From: Nocardiopsis_B mangrovi
GTDB lineage: Bacteria; Actinomycetota; Actinomycetes; Streptosporangiales; Streptosporangiaceae
Assembly (NCBI RefSeq): GCF_042653925.1
Contig: NZ_JBHSFQ010000010.1
Coordinates: forward strand, 106,606 to 170,605
Length of the DNA: 64,000 bases
Direction of reading: 5' to 3'
Made by a program: the position numbers and the translations under genes. Positions 51,092 to 60,443 of this stretch are shown here, piece after piece (within the stretch, counting starts at the first letter, position 1; each line of letters starts with the position of its first letter). The notes beneath the pieces are model-generated. The model saw only the letters and a program-made list of their open reading frames with translations. It ran no database searches and had not been told where the DNA came from.

Positions 51092-54000
51092 TTGACCGAT
51101 TCCACAGTGACGGACGCGCCCGGACGCAGACCGGCGCCCCCTTGGAGCAGCGCTCCGGACTTCCTCCGCCTCTTCACCGAACTGCGCGTGCGCCCGACCC
51201 GGGCTCAGATCCGCGAGGAGCGCAAGGCGCAGTCCCTGGCGGGCCGCCGTCGGCGGCACTGGTCGCCCGCCGGCCGCGAGCGCGGAGACACCACCGACCC
51301 GCCTCCCGTGCTCGACCTCGCACTCGTCGACCCCGATGACGACCTCGTGGTCGTGGACCTGCTCAAGAGCGCCTGCGGGGAGCACCCGCGCTGGGTCCTC
51401 GGCGCCGGCTCCGCGAAACGGGCGGCGGCTCAGCCCCGCCGGGCCAGCGACCGGGTGCCGACCGCCACGACCCGCGACGTGGTCAGGCGGCTGTCGGAGA
51501 TGGCCGACTCCTTCACGGACGGTTCGGCCGCGGCACTCCGTTGGTGGGAGCGCGACCCCAGGCCCAAGCGGCTGCGCCGGCTCTGGTCGCTGGTCCGCCT
51601 GATCGACGGCGTCGACGTCGAGGAGATCCGCCGCCGCATGGTGCAGGAAGAGGCGATCGACCGGACCGACGCGGGCCGGCTCCTGCCCGAGGACAGGAGG
51701 ACCGAGATCTTCCTGATGGAGGCGCTCGGCCTGGCGCGCACCGATGCGCCGGACGGGCCGGACGACGACCCCTCCGGCGGCGCATCCGGCGCGGATTCGC
51801 CCCTGAAGCGCCGGATCCTGGAGTTCCGCACCCGCATCCTCCGGAACTGGACCCGGTTCGTGCAGTTCATCGCCGGGCTCAAGCTGTTCTCGTTCCTCGA
51901 CGAGAAGTTCCTGACCCCCGTCTCCTTCATCGTGGCGGCGCTGCTCACCGTCGGCCTGCCCTCGTTCGCCGTCAGCGCGATCACCGCGGCCAACGACCTC
52001 GCCACCCAGGCGGTCGTGGCGGTCCTCGCCGTCGGCAACATCTCCCTGCTCGCGGCGCTGGTCGTGCCGTGGTGGCCCTACACCTGGCTGAGCGACTACC
52101 GGCAGATGGCGAAAGGGGCGGGCGACGAAACCATCGCGTTGTCCCATCGCACCGTGGGCATCCGCGTCGTCAACGGCTATGCGGCGGGCCGGAGCGCCCC
52201 GGCGGCGTCGGCCGAGGACGCCCCCGCCGTCCAGCGCATCGCCGTGAACGCCCTCTTGGACGATCTGGACGCCGCCTACGGCAGCACCCGGTGGGGCCAC
52301 CGGTGGCTGCCGCGCCGCAGGCGTACCCGGCGGCCGGTGCTGATCGCCGCCGGGCGGCGGATCGACACCGTCGACCGGCACATCATCCGGCTGATCGAGG
52401 CCGAGCGCATGCGGCGCCGGCTGCCCGACCCGCTGCTCATCGTCCGGGTGGGCGCGGGGGAGCGCGGGACCCGGGACCTCGCGCCGTGGAACGACGTCGC
52501 CGAGCGCGCCGCGCGCGAGGCGGTGGCCGACCCCCGGCCCGCTGTGTCGCAGCTCGTGCGCGCGTGGCGGCGGGAACGCGTCGCCACGGGGGTACTGGGC
52601 GTCAAACGCGTACTCACCTGCGACGTCCCGCGCCACGATCCGAAATGGGGGCGCATGCGCCCGCCCGGGCGCCCGATCCGGCAGGTCGTCTGGGAGACCC
52701 CGGCGCTCGCGGCCGGCTGGCTGGCCGGCGGGTCCGCGGCCGGCACCGCACTCACCGTCCTCACCGCGCTGCTCGGTCCGCCCATCGCGCACAGCTTCGA
52801 CGCGTGCGTGCAACCCGGCGAGCTGAGCGTCCCCGACGGGATCTATACCGCGGACGGAGCCTGTTACGGCTGGACGGACGGCTCGTATCCGTTCAACGGG
52901 CGGCTGGCGGCGGTCCAGAGGGCGATCGCCGACGAGAACGCGCGGGTGGAGAAGGAGTCCGAGCGGTACGTCACCGTCATGTTCGTCGGCTCGCTGTCGG
53001 CGGGGAGGAACGAGGAGGACCGGCTGGCCGGTATGCACGGCGAGCTCGCGGGCCTGGCGATGCGCCAGCGCCAATACAACGAAGCCCACGGCTACGGCGA
53101 AGGAGCCCCGCCGGTCCGGCTGCTGCTGGCCAACGCCGGGTCGCGCTGGGCGCAGGGCGGCGCCCTCGGCAAGAAGGTCGCCGCCGACCTGGTCGCGAGC
53201 GAGGACCAGCCCGTCGCCGCGGTCGGGTTCGGGCACAGCGTGCGCGGCAACACCACGGTCATCGGGGCCTTCACCCGCGCCGGAATCCCGATGGTGGCCG
53301 GCACCGCCACCTACGACGACATCGCCCTGTTGGCGGACGAGACGGGGGAGCGCAGGTTCAGCCAGTTCTTCTTCCCGATCGCGCCGTCCAACACCCGCAT
53401 CGCCCAGCAGGCCGCCTATTGGGCGTATCACGGAGCCGAGCGCACCGACCCGGATTCGGATCCGGCGGCTCCCGATGTGTGGCGCCTCGAACCGGCGCGC
53501 CGCGTCGTGGCGATCGCCGACACCGCGGAGGGGGACAGCTACGGCCGGAATCTGGCGGAGGCGTTCGCGGCCGGGTTCGCCGACCTGGCCGGCCCGGCCG
53601 CCGATGGCGAGAGCGCGGCCGAAGTGCACACCTACCGCGGTGGCCGGCCGACCGAACTCAGCGCGGCCCTGGACGAGGTCTGCGCGGACCCGCCGGACCT
53701 GATCTACTACGCCGGGCGATCCGACGACTTCGACGTCTTCCAGGACCAGCTCGACCGGACGCGCGACTGCTCGGCGGGCGTCGCGGTCCTGGGCGGTGAC
53801 GACGTCTCCAAATATGTCGCCGACAACGCCGCCGCGCTGCGCAGGCAGGTCTTCTACACCCCGCTGGCCGCGAGCGGCGCCTGGGAGCTGAACGGGGACC
53901 TGCCCGAACGCGGCTTCTACGGCGAACTCGAAGAGTTCGAACGCGACGTCCTGAACCTGGGGGAGTCCGCTGGGGAGGACGACCGGCCCTCGGCGGCGCA

Positions 54001-54361
54001 CGCGGCCATTGCCGGCGACACGTTCACGGTCGTCACCGAGGCGATCCTCGCGGTGCAGCGTGACCGGTTCGGCGGCAACGCCGACTGGGGCGACGGCTCC
54101 GTGCCCGCCCTGACGATGGCCATCCGGGACATGGAGGGCGAGGTCGGCGTGAGCGGGCTGCTGCGGTTCGGCGGCGCGGGCGGTGACGGCTCCGGCCACT
54201 GGTTCGATGACAAGCTCATCCAGCTCGCCGTCGCGGGCCCGCCCGACGGACAGGAGGGCCGGGTACGCGACGTCGCTCCCGGCCACGAGGTGGTGGTCGT
54301 CGCCACCTGCGGCAGCATCACCCCCGAGCAGGAGGGCTCCGGACCCAACTGCCGTCCCTGA
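51092..54361 (+). CDS. Membrane-anchored type I periplasmic-binding protein with novel N-terminal region
   Basis: A 1089-residue protein from a TTG start preceded by GAGGG. Residues 1-250 are a charged, probably cytoplasmic region with no recognised domain. Hydrophobic segments lie at about 254-333 (two or three helices) and 535-565 (one helix), with a basic region between them. Residues about 570-1089 form an extracellular type I ligand-binding fold like ABC branched-chain amino acid receptors (VTVMFVGSLS, VAAVGFGHSVRGNTTVIGAFTRAGIPMVAGTATYD, RRVVAIADTAEGDSYGRNLAEAFAAGF). No ABC permease genes adjoin. It looks like a transmembrane receptor, not a soluble transporter component. Confidence 0.75.
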   Translation: MTDSTVTDAPGRRPAPPWSSAPDFLRLFTELRVRPTRAQIREERKAQSLAGRRRRHWSPAGRERGDTTDPPPVLDLALVDPDDDLVVVDLLKSACGEHPRWVLGAGSAKRAAAQPRRASDRVPTATTRDVVRRLSEMADSFTDGSAAALRWWERDPRPKRLRRLWSLVRLIDGVDVEEIRRRMVQEEAIDRTDAGRLLPEDRRTEIFLMEALGLARTDAPDGPDDDPSGGASGADSPLKRRILEFRTRILRNWTRFVQFIAGLKLFSFLDEKFLTPVSFIVAALLTVGLPSFAVSAITAANDLATQAVVAVLAVGNISLLAALVVPWWPYTWLSDYRQMAKGAGDETIALSHRTVGIRVVNGYAAGRSAPAASAEDAPAVQRIAVNALLDDLDAAYGSTRWGHRWLPRRRRTRRPVLIAAGRRIDTVDRHIIRLIEAERMRRRLPDPLLIVRVGAGERGTRDLAPWNDVAERAAREAVADPRPAVSQLVRAWRRERVATGVLGVKRVLTCDVPRHDPKWGRMRPPGRPIRQVVWETPALAAGWLAGGSAAGTALTVLTALLGPPIAHSFDACVQPGELSVPDGIYTADGACYGWTDGSYPFNGRLAAVQRAIADENARVEKESERYVTVMFVGSLSAGRNEEDRLAGMHGELAGLAMRQRQYNEAHGYGEGAPPVRLLLANAGSRWAQGGALGKKVAADLVASEDQPVAAVGFGHSVRGNTTVIGAFTRAGIPMVAGTATYDDIALLADETGERRFSQFFFPIAPSNTRIAQQAAYWAYHGAERTDPDSDPAAPDVWRLEPARRVVAIADTAEGDSYGRNLAEAFAAGFADLAGPAADGESAAEVHTYRGGRPTELSAALDEVCADPPDLIYYAGRSDDFDVFQDQLDRTRDCSAGVAVLGGDDVSKYVADNAAALRRQVFYTPLAASGAWELNGDLPERGFYGELEEFERDVLNLGESAGEDDRPSAAHAAIAGDTFTVVTEAILAVQRDRFGGNADWGDGSVPALTMAIRDMEGEVGVSGLLRFGGAGGDGSGHWFDDKLIQLAVAGPPDGQEGRVRDVAPGHEVVVVATCGSITPEQEGSGPNCRP

Positions 54362-54630
54362 GGCCGCGGGCCGGACCGCGGATGCCGGGGGTCCGCCGGG
54401 GTCGGCCCGGGCCCGCTCGGGTCCCGTGATCAGCACTGCCGTCCCTGAGGCCGCGGGCCGGACCGCGGATGCCGGGGGTCCGCCGGGGTCGGCCCGGGTT
54501 CGCCCGGGTCCCGTGATCAGCACTGCCGTCCCTGAGGCCGCGGGCCGGACCGCGGATGCCGGGGGTCCGCCGGGGTCGGCCCGGGCCCGCTCGGGTTCGC
54601 TCGGGTCGGCTCGGGTCCCGTGATCAGCAG
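54349..54630. repeat. Three direct repeats of 87 bp
   Basis: Copies begin at 54349, 54436 and 54523; each opens with CTGCCGTCCCTG and ends near GGGTCCCGTGATCAGCA. The first overlaps the last 12 bp of the preceding gene. The third is longer by about 20 bp and ends in a terminator. Each copy carries the left arm of that terminator. Confidence 0.9.
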
Positions 54631-54644
54631 ATCACGGGACCTTT
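54614..54644. terminator. Bidirectional terminator between convergent genes
   Basis: 12-bp perfect stem (54614-54625 with 54630-54641), AGCA loop, TTT after it on the plus strand. It separates the receptor gene from the citrate synthase gene. Confidence 0.8.
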
Positions 54645-54669
54645 CGCGTCATGCGGGGTGGCGGGCGGG

Positions 54670-55776
54670 TCACACGCCCTGGGACAGGGCGGCGTCGGCG
54701 CCGGGGATCTCGCCGAGCTCGCGCTCGGCGGGGCCGGTGTAGCGGGCGCTGGGCCGGACCAGGCGGCCGGTGCGCTTCTGCTCCAGGATGTGCGCCGACC
54801 AGCCGGCGGTGCGCGCGCTGGTGAACATCGAGGTGAACAGCGAGGCGGGGATCTCGGCGAAGTCCAGCACGACCGCGGCCCAGTACTCGACGTTGGTCGC
54901 CAGCACCCGGTCGGGCTTGCGGGAGTGCAGCTCCTCCAGAGCGGCGGTCTCCAGGGCCGCCGCGACCTCGTAGCGGGGCGCGTCGAGCTCCTTGGCCGTC
55001 CGCCGCAGCACGCGGGCGCGCGGGTCCTCGGCGCGGTACACGCGGTGGCCGAAGCCCATCAGCCGCTCGCCCTTGTCCAGCGCCTGGCTGACATAGGTGC
55101 GGGCGTCGCCGATGCGCTCGGTCTCGTCGAGCATGTGCAGCACGCGCGCCGGGGCGCCGCCGTGCAGCGGGCCCGACATCGCGCCGACGGCCCCCGAGAG
55201 GGCGGCGGCGACGTCGGCGCCGGTGGAGGCGATGACGCGGGCGGTGAACGTCGAGGCGTTCATGCCGTGCTCGGCGGCCGACGTCCAGTAGGCGTCGACG
55301 GCCTTCACGTGTCTGGGGTCGGGCTCGCCGCGGAGCTGGATCATGAAGCGCTCGACGATGCTCGCGCCCTCCGCGACCCGCTCGTGCGGGACCTCGGGGG
55401 CGGCGCCCCGGGCGGACCGGGCGATCACGGACAGGGCGGCGGACGCGGCGCGCGCGACGTTGTCGCGGGCCTCCTCGTCGTCGATGTCGAGCAACGGCTT
55501 GAAGCCCCAGAGCGGTGCCAGGGTCGCCAGCGTGCTCTGCACATCGACGCGGACGTCGCCGGTCCTGACCGGCTGCGCGACGGGCTCCGCGAAGGGGAGC
55601 CCGGGGTCGAAGGCGTTGTCGACCAGGAGCCCCCAGACGCGCCCGAAGGTCACGCGCCCGACGAGGCTTTCGATGTCGACGCCGCGGTAGCGGAGGGCGC
55701 CGCCCTCCTTGTCGGGTTCGGCGATCTCCGTCTCGAACGCCACGACCCCTTCGAGGCCGGGTTTGAAGTCCGACAT
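54670..55776 (-). CDS. citA: Citrate synthase 2
   Basis: A 368-residue enzyme joining acetyl-CoA and oxaloacetate. The catalytic regions are visible: GPLHGGAPARVL, MGFGHRVYRAEDPRARVLR and LDFAEIPASLF with the catalytic Asp. The length fits the shorter bacterial type. ATG 55776 follows GGAGGAAG. It is divergent from pdxH, the same pairing as in Streptomyces. Confidence 0.95.
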   Translation of the reverse strand: MSDFKPGLEGVVAFETEIAEPDKEGGALRYRGVDIESLVGRVTFGRVWGLLVDNAFDPGLPFAEPVAQPVRTGDVRVDVQSTLATLAPLWGFKPLLDIDDEEARDNVARAASAALSVIARSARGAAPEVPHERVAEGASIVERFMIQLRGEPDPRHVKAVDAYWTSAAEHGMNASTFTARVIASTGADVAAALSGAVGAMSGPLHGGAPARVLHMLDETERIGDARTYVSQALDKGERLMGFGHRVYRAEDPRARVLRRTAKELDAPRYEVAAALETAALEELHSRKPDRVLATNVEYWAAVVLDFAEIPASLFTSMFTSARTAGWSAHILEQKRTGRLVRPSARYTGPAERELGEIPGADAALSQGV

Positions 55777-55926
55777 TCCGGCTTCCTCCGTCTTCTCGGT
55801 CCAGGGAGAAGGGTGCCTCCGGTGAACCGTTCGGGGATGTATCTGCGGCGCGCCGGGCGCCGCACACGGATGGTGTGGTGCGGTTCGGTGGCGCCGACCC
55901 CACAGGTCGTGTGAGGATGCACCACT

Positions 55927-56592
55927 GTGAACCATTGTGACCCTGCTGAACTGCGGGAACCGTACGACGGTACGCCCCTGTCCCGGTCGGACCTGTCGGC
56001 GCACCCCATGGAGCAGTTTCACATTTGGTTCACACAGGCGAACACAGCGGGTCTGGCCGAACCCAACGCCATGGTGCTGGCCACGGTGGAGCCGAACGGC
56101 ACGCCGCGCGGCCGGACCGTCCTCCTCAAAGGGTACGACCGCTCCGGCCTGCGGTTCTTCACCAACTACCGGTCCCGCAAGGGGCGCGCGCTGACGGAGA
56201 ATCCGCGCGCGTCGGTGGTCTTCCCGTGGCACGCGATCCAGCGCCAGGTGCTCGTCTCGGGCGGTGTCGAACGTCTCAGCGACGCCGAGAACGACGCCTA
56301 CTTCCGCTCCCGGCCGCGCGGATCACGCATCGGCGCGTGGGCCAGCGAGCACCAGTCGTCGCGCGTGGCCGACCGCGAGGAGCTCGACACGCGGTGGGCG
56401 CGGTTCGCCGACATGTGGCCCGAGGGGGAGGAGATCCCCCGCCCCGACTACTGGGGCGGGTTTCGGCTGCGGCCGGTGGAGGTGGAATTCTGGCAGGGCA
56501 GGGGCGATCGAATGCACGATCGATTCCAGTATCTGCTGGTCGCGGGCGACCCCAGGGACGGACCGTGGCGGATCGACCGCCTGGCGCCGTGA
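55927..56592 (+). CDS. pdxH: Pyridoxamine 5'-phosphate oxidase
   Basis: A 221-residue FMN enzyme making pyridoxal phosphate. RGRTVLLKGYDRSGLRFFTNYRSRKG, SVVFPWHAIQRQVLVSG, ASEHQS and the C-terminal VEFWQGRGDRMHDRFQY are all standard. GTG 55927 with GAGGA ten bases before it. The 150-bp gap to citA carries both promoters. Confidence 0.97.
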   Translation: MNHCDPAELREPYDGTPLSRSDLSAHPMEQFHIWFTQANTAGLAEPNAMVLATVEPNGTPRGRTVLLKGYDRSGLRFFTNYRSRKGRALTENPRASVVFPWHAIQRQVLVSGGVERLSDAENDAYFRSRPRGSRIGAWASEHQSSRVADREELDTRWARFADMWPEGEEIPRPDYWGGFRLRPVEVEFWQGRGDRMHDRFQYLLVAGDPRDGPWRIDRLAP

Positions 56593-56781
56593 AAGACCCC
56601 GGGCGCAGGGGATTTCGGATCGTCGCCCGAGTGTGGCGCACTGCACATTGCGCGTAAGTGGGTTGTCGCTTGCCGCTGTATGATGAAAGACATCGGTGGC
56701 CGCTCCCGCGGCCGGGGCGCAGCCGGTGGACCCGTCCGAGCGACCGGGCCGCCGGCGGGGAATCCAGCGCCGTCGGCCCGT

Positions 56782-56811
56782 GTTGAGAGTCCTGCCGTTG
56801 TCACTCTCAAC
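56782..56811. promoter_or_regulatory. Inverted repeat in the 5' region of the DtxR-type gene
   Basis: GTTGAGAGT (56782-56790) and ACTCTCAAC (56803-56811), exact over 9 bp with a 12-bp spacer, ending 25 bp before the start codon. It could be an operator or an RNA hairpin. It does not match the iron-box consensus. Confidence 0.5.
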
Positions 56812-56835
56812 GGGCCCTTGAGGGGAGGGGGAGCC

Positions 56836-57546
56836 TTGACCGCACACGGGCTTATCGACACCACGGAGATGTACCTCCGCACGATCTTCGAGCTGGAGGA
56901 AGAGGGCATCGTACCGCTCCGGGCGCGCATCGCCGAACGCCTGCAGCAGAGCGGACCCACGGTCAGCCAGACGGTCGCCCGCATGGAGCGCGACGGGCTC
57001 CTGCGCGTGGAGAACGACCGCCATCTCGTCATGACCGCCGAGGGCCGCAGGCTCGCCACGCACGTCATGCGCAAGCACCGCCTCGCCGAACGCCTCCTGG
57101 TCGACGTGATCGGCCTGCCCTGGGAGGACGTCCACGTCGAGGCGTGCCGCTGGGAGCACGTGATCTCCGAGGCCGTCGAGGAGCGCCTGGTGCGGCTGCT
57201 CAACGCGCCGTCGGTCTGCCCCCACGGCAACCCCATCCCCGGCCTTGAGGAGCTGGGGCTCTCCGACTACGCCCCCGAGCCCTTCACCGACGACTCCATC
57301 GTTCCGATGGTCGACGTCGCCAACGGGGCCGAGACCAGGGTGACCGTCCGCCGGATCAGTGAGCAACTGCAAAGCGACGTCGATGTGATGCTCGCGTTGA
57401 AGCGGGCAGGGGTACAACCTGAGCAGGAAGTGACGCTCCTCGCGAGCGACGACGGCGTCCAGGTGATTGGTGGTAGCGGCAAGGATGTCGAGCCGAGCGA
57501 ACTGTCACGGCAGATCGCGAGCCACATTTTCGTTGCCAAGCCTTGA
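56836..57546 (+). CDS. Iron-dependent repressor, DtxR/IdeR family
   Basis: A 236-residue protein almost collinear with IdeR and DmdR1: LIDTTEMYLRTIFELEEEG, QSGPTVSQTVARMERDGLL, VMRKHRLAERLLVDVIGLPWEDVHVEACRWEHVIS. Metal ligands Met12, Cys104, Glu107 and His108 are present, and a C-terminal SH3-like FeoA domain follows. It represses iron-uptake genes when Fe2+ is bound. TTG 56836 is fixed by the GGAGGGGGAG ribosome site. An exact inverted repeat precedes it. Confidence 0.95.
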   Translation: MTAHGLIDTTEMYLRTIFELEEEGIVPLRARIAERLQQSGPTVSQTVARMERDGLLRVENDRHLVMTAEGRRLATHVMRKHRLAERLLVDVIGLPWEDVHVEACRWEHVISEAVEERLVRLLNAPSVCPHGNPIPGLEELGLSDYAPEPFTDDSIVPMVDVANGAETRVTVRRISEQLQSDVDVMLALKRAGVQPEQEVTLLASDDGVQVIGGSGKDVEPSELSRQIASHIFVAKP

Positions 57547-57740
57547 CCTGGATGCGCGGCGGCGACGGCCTGCACGGTGTCATCACAAAATCGCTTTACT
57601 CTGCGGATACACTCCGGGTCAAGCTATGCTCACTGCATGGTGCGCGTCGGCCGGTATAGGCGGCGGCGCCGTGCGGGGGCGAATTGGATCGCGCGGGTCG
57701 TCGTCATGACCGTGATCCATGACGGCAAGGTGGCGGCTGT

Positions 57741-60002
57741 ATGAAGCGGTGGGGGGAAGCCTTCTTCGACGATGACGCCCTTACCGGGGCCGATGTCGTC
57801 GCACAGGCGCAGATCGCCGTTGTCGTGGCCGACCGGTTCAGCCACCTCCGCTACTGGAACGCCTTCGCGCGCGACCTGTTCGGGTTCGCCGACGACCGCG
57901 ACCACATCGGCATGTCGCTGCTCGACCTCGGCATCCACGAATCCGACCAGGAGCACGCCTCACAGCTGGCCCGCCGGGTGCTGCGCGGCGGAACCTGGGA
58001 AGGCTCCTTCGCGGTCGTGCGCGGCGACTCCTCGTGGGTCCACGTGCGTGCCCAGGCGGTCCCGCTGAAGGACGCCTCCGGCGAGGTCGACGGCATCGTG
58101 CTCTTCGCCAACGAGGCCATGCGCAGCGGGCGCGTCGAGGAGCAGTACGGCCTCCTCGAACGGGTCGGCAGCCGGCTCGCCGGGTCGCTGGAGTTCGACT
58201 CCACGATGAAGGCCGTCGCCGAGATCCTGGTCCCGCAGTTCGCCGACCACTGCTTCATCGACCTCTTCGACCACGACCGGCTGGTGCGCCGGGTCTCGGT
58301 GCACTCCGAGGGCTGGAGCCCGCCCCCCGGCACCTGGTTCGACGTCGGCGACGACGTCCGCTACCCCGACCGGCACTTCGTCTACACCGCCATGCGCCGC
58401 GTCGAGACCGTGCTCGTCAGCGACTACGCGCACGCCGTCAACGCCCCCAGCGAGGGGTCGGCGCGCGTGGCCGAGCAGGTGGGGCTGACCTCCGCCATCG
58501 CGGCGCCCCTGCGGGCCCGCGGCGAGCTGCTGGGCGTGATCACCCTCGCCCTGTCCCGGCTGTCCCCGCGCGAGAAGGTCCACTACAGCGGGTTCGACCG
58601 CGACCTCGTCGGCGCGATCGCCTCGCGCGTCGCCCTGGCCATCGACAACGCCCGGCTGTTCGAGGAGGAGCGCAGCACCGCGCTCGCGTTCCAGAACAGC
58701 CTGCTGCCCAGCTCCTTCCCGCCCTTCGACGGCCTGTCCATCGCGCACCGCTACGTGCCGGCGAAGCCGCTCGAAACGCACGGCCACGGCATCCAGACCC
58801 AGGTGGGCGGCGACTTCTACGACGTCATCCCGCTCTCGGCGGGCCGGGTGGGCATCGTGATCGGCGACGTCGAGGGCCGCGGCCCGCACGCCGCCGCCGT
58901 CATGGGCCAGCTCCGCGCGGCGCTCCGCGCCTTCGCCCAGGCCGACCGCGAGCCCGCCGACATCCTCCGCGAACTCGACGAATGGGTGCGCCAGCTCGGC
59001 CGGCCCGACGGCGAGGGCGGAACCTGGGTGCCCAGCGTCAGCTGCCTCTACATGGTCTACGACGCGTGGTCGCGCGAGCTGTCCTACGCCAACGCCGGGC
59101 ACCAGGCCCCGCTGCTGATCAGCGACGGCGACGTCGAGGAGCTCGCGCTGGAGGTCTCCGACACCCTGCTCGGGGTCAAGCTCAAGGGCGTCCCCTACGA
59201 CGACGCCATCTACCACCAGGCCGACCTCACCCTGCCGCCCGGCGCCACCCTGCTGCTCTACACCGACGGCCTGGTCGACCGGCGGCCCCTGGGCGGCGCC
59301 ATCGACATCGAGCGGTCCATGGCGCAGCTCTACGGCCGGATCCGCGAGGTCGCCGACAAGGACGTGGAGCAGATCGCGCAGTCCGCCGTCACCGCCGTGC
59401 CCGGCGAGATCGACGACGACACCGCGCTCCTCGTGGTCCGCGCCCACCCGGGCGAACTCGCCATGGAGGAGGGCTGGTTCGTCGCCGAGGCCCCCACCGT
59501 GGGCGAGGCCCGGCACCTGGCGGCCAGCACCTTCAAGGACTGGGGGATGGACCGCGACCAGGCGGAGCTCGCCTGCCTGCTGGTGTCGGAGATCGTCACC
59601 AACGTCGTCATCCACGCCACCCCGCACCCGGTGCGCCGCGAGTTCACGCCCGACGGTGTGAAGGACTCCGGCGACGCCTTCGAGGCCGCCGCGGAGTCCG
59701 GCGGCTCCAAGGAGTTCGACGAGTTCGACGAGGACTGGTCCGACCTGCTCGACGAGGTCGCCGACGACACCGGCGGGCCGTCGCGTTCGGAGTTCCTGCT
59801 GCGGCTCCGGCGCGGAGCGTCCTCGGCCTGGGTCGAGGTCTACGACAACGATTTGCGTCTGCCGCGTATCCGGAGTGCGGGGGCCGACGACGAAGGCGGA
59901 CGCGGGCTCTACCTCGTCGACCAGCTCGCCACACGCTGGGGGTCGCGCCCCACACCCGACGGCAAGGCCGTGTGGTTCGAGGTGCCGCTCAAGAGCGAGT
60001 GA
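57741..60002 (+). CDS. PAS-GAF-SpoIIE phosphatase with C-terminal HATPase
   Basis: A 753-residue multidomain regulator. It has PAS (about 20-125), GAF (about 135-310), a PP2C-type SpoIIE phosphatase (about 330-570; VGGDFYDVIPL, GDVEGRGPHAAAVMGQLR, YTDGLVD, DDDTALLVVR) and an RsbW-like HATPase (about 585-753; LVSEIVTNVVIHA, GGRGLYLVDQLATRWG). An acidic insertion of about 50 residues splits the HATPase. It likely dephosphorylates an anti-anti-sigma factor and carries its own kinase or anti-sigma domain. The signal is unknown. Confidence 0.93.
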   Translation: MKRWGEAFFDDDALTGADVVAQAQIAVVVADRFSHLRYWNAFARDLFGFADDRDHIGMSLLDLGIHESDQEHASQLARRVLRGGTWEGSFAVVRGDSSWVHVRAQAVPLKDASGEVDGIVLFANEAMRSGRVEEQYGLLERVGSRLAGSLEFDSTMKAVAEILVPQFADHCFIDLFDHDRLVRRVSVHSEGWSPPPGTWFDVGDDVRYPDRHFVYTAMRRVETVLVSDYAHAVNAPSEGSARVAEQVGLTSAIAAPLRARGELLGVITLALSRLSPREKVHYSGFDRDLVGAIASRVALAIDNARLFEEERSTALAFQNSLLPSSFPPFDGLSIAHRYVPAKPLETHGHGIQTQVGGDFYDVIPLSAGRVGIVIGDVEGRGPHAAAVMGQLRAALRAFAQADREPADILRELDEWVRQLGRPDGEGGTWVPSVSCLYMVYDAWSRELSYANAGHQAPLLISDGDVEELALEVSDTLLGVKLKGVPYDDAIYHQADLTLPPGATLLLYTDGLVDRRPLGGAIDIERSMAQLYGRIREVADKDVEQIAQSAVTAVPGEIDDDTALLVVRAHPGELAMEEGWFVAEAPTVGEARHLAASTFKDWGMDRDQAELACLLVSEIVTNVVIHATPHPVRREFTPDGVKDSGDAFEAAAESGGSKEFDEFDEDWSDLLDEVADDTGGPSRSEFLLRLRRGASSAWVEVYDNDLRLPRIRSAGADDEGGRGLYLVDQLATRWGSRPTPDGKAVWFEVPLKSE

Positions 60003-60236
60003 AGCGCTCTGGAGCGACCTGGGGCGGTCTGGAGCGAGCAGCGGCGGGCCGAGGCGAGCACAGGCGGGCGAACGGTCCGCGGCGCCGGGTCCCTCCCGGA
60101 GATCTCACCCTACCCGCGGTCAGGAGGCGGCGGTGACGCGCCGACGCCGTGCGGTCGTTCGTGGGTCGTGGCGCGGCTCGCGGGGCGCGAGCCGCGAGTT
60201 GTGGGGCGGGCGGGTCGCGGGGCGGCCTTTGGTCGG

Positions 60237-60404
60237 TCAGCGGTTGGACCACGCCCACAGCATGAGCACGATGAAGATGAAGAAGACCACGATGCCGCCG
60301 GTCGTCCAGGGGATGTGCACGCGTGGGCGCAGCCTGCGCACACCCAGCACCAGGAGGAGGACCAGCAGGCCGAGGACGATCAGCCCGTCCCACGCGCCGC
60401 TCAT
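60237..60404 (-). CDS. 55-residue two-helix membrane protein
   Basis: ATG 60404 with AAAGGG eight to nine bases before it, TGA at 60239-60237. The peptide has two hydrophobic segments (LIVLGLLVLLLVLGV, then GGIVVFFIFIVLMLWAW) joined by a basic loop RRLRPRVH. It lies 39 bp upstream of... that is, it is transcribed after the acyl-CoA dehydrogenase gene on the same strand. No family recognised. Confidence 0.65.
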   Translation of the reverse strand: MSGAWDGLIVLGLLVLLLVLGVRRLRPRVHIPWTTGGIVVFFIFIVLMLWAWSNR

Positions 60405-60443
60405 ATGGTGTGACCCTTTCGCCGTGCCCGTCGGGGGGTGTGG

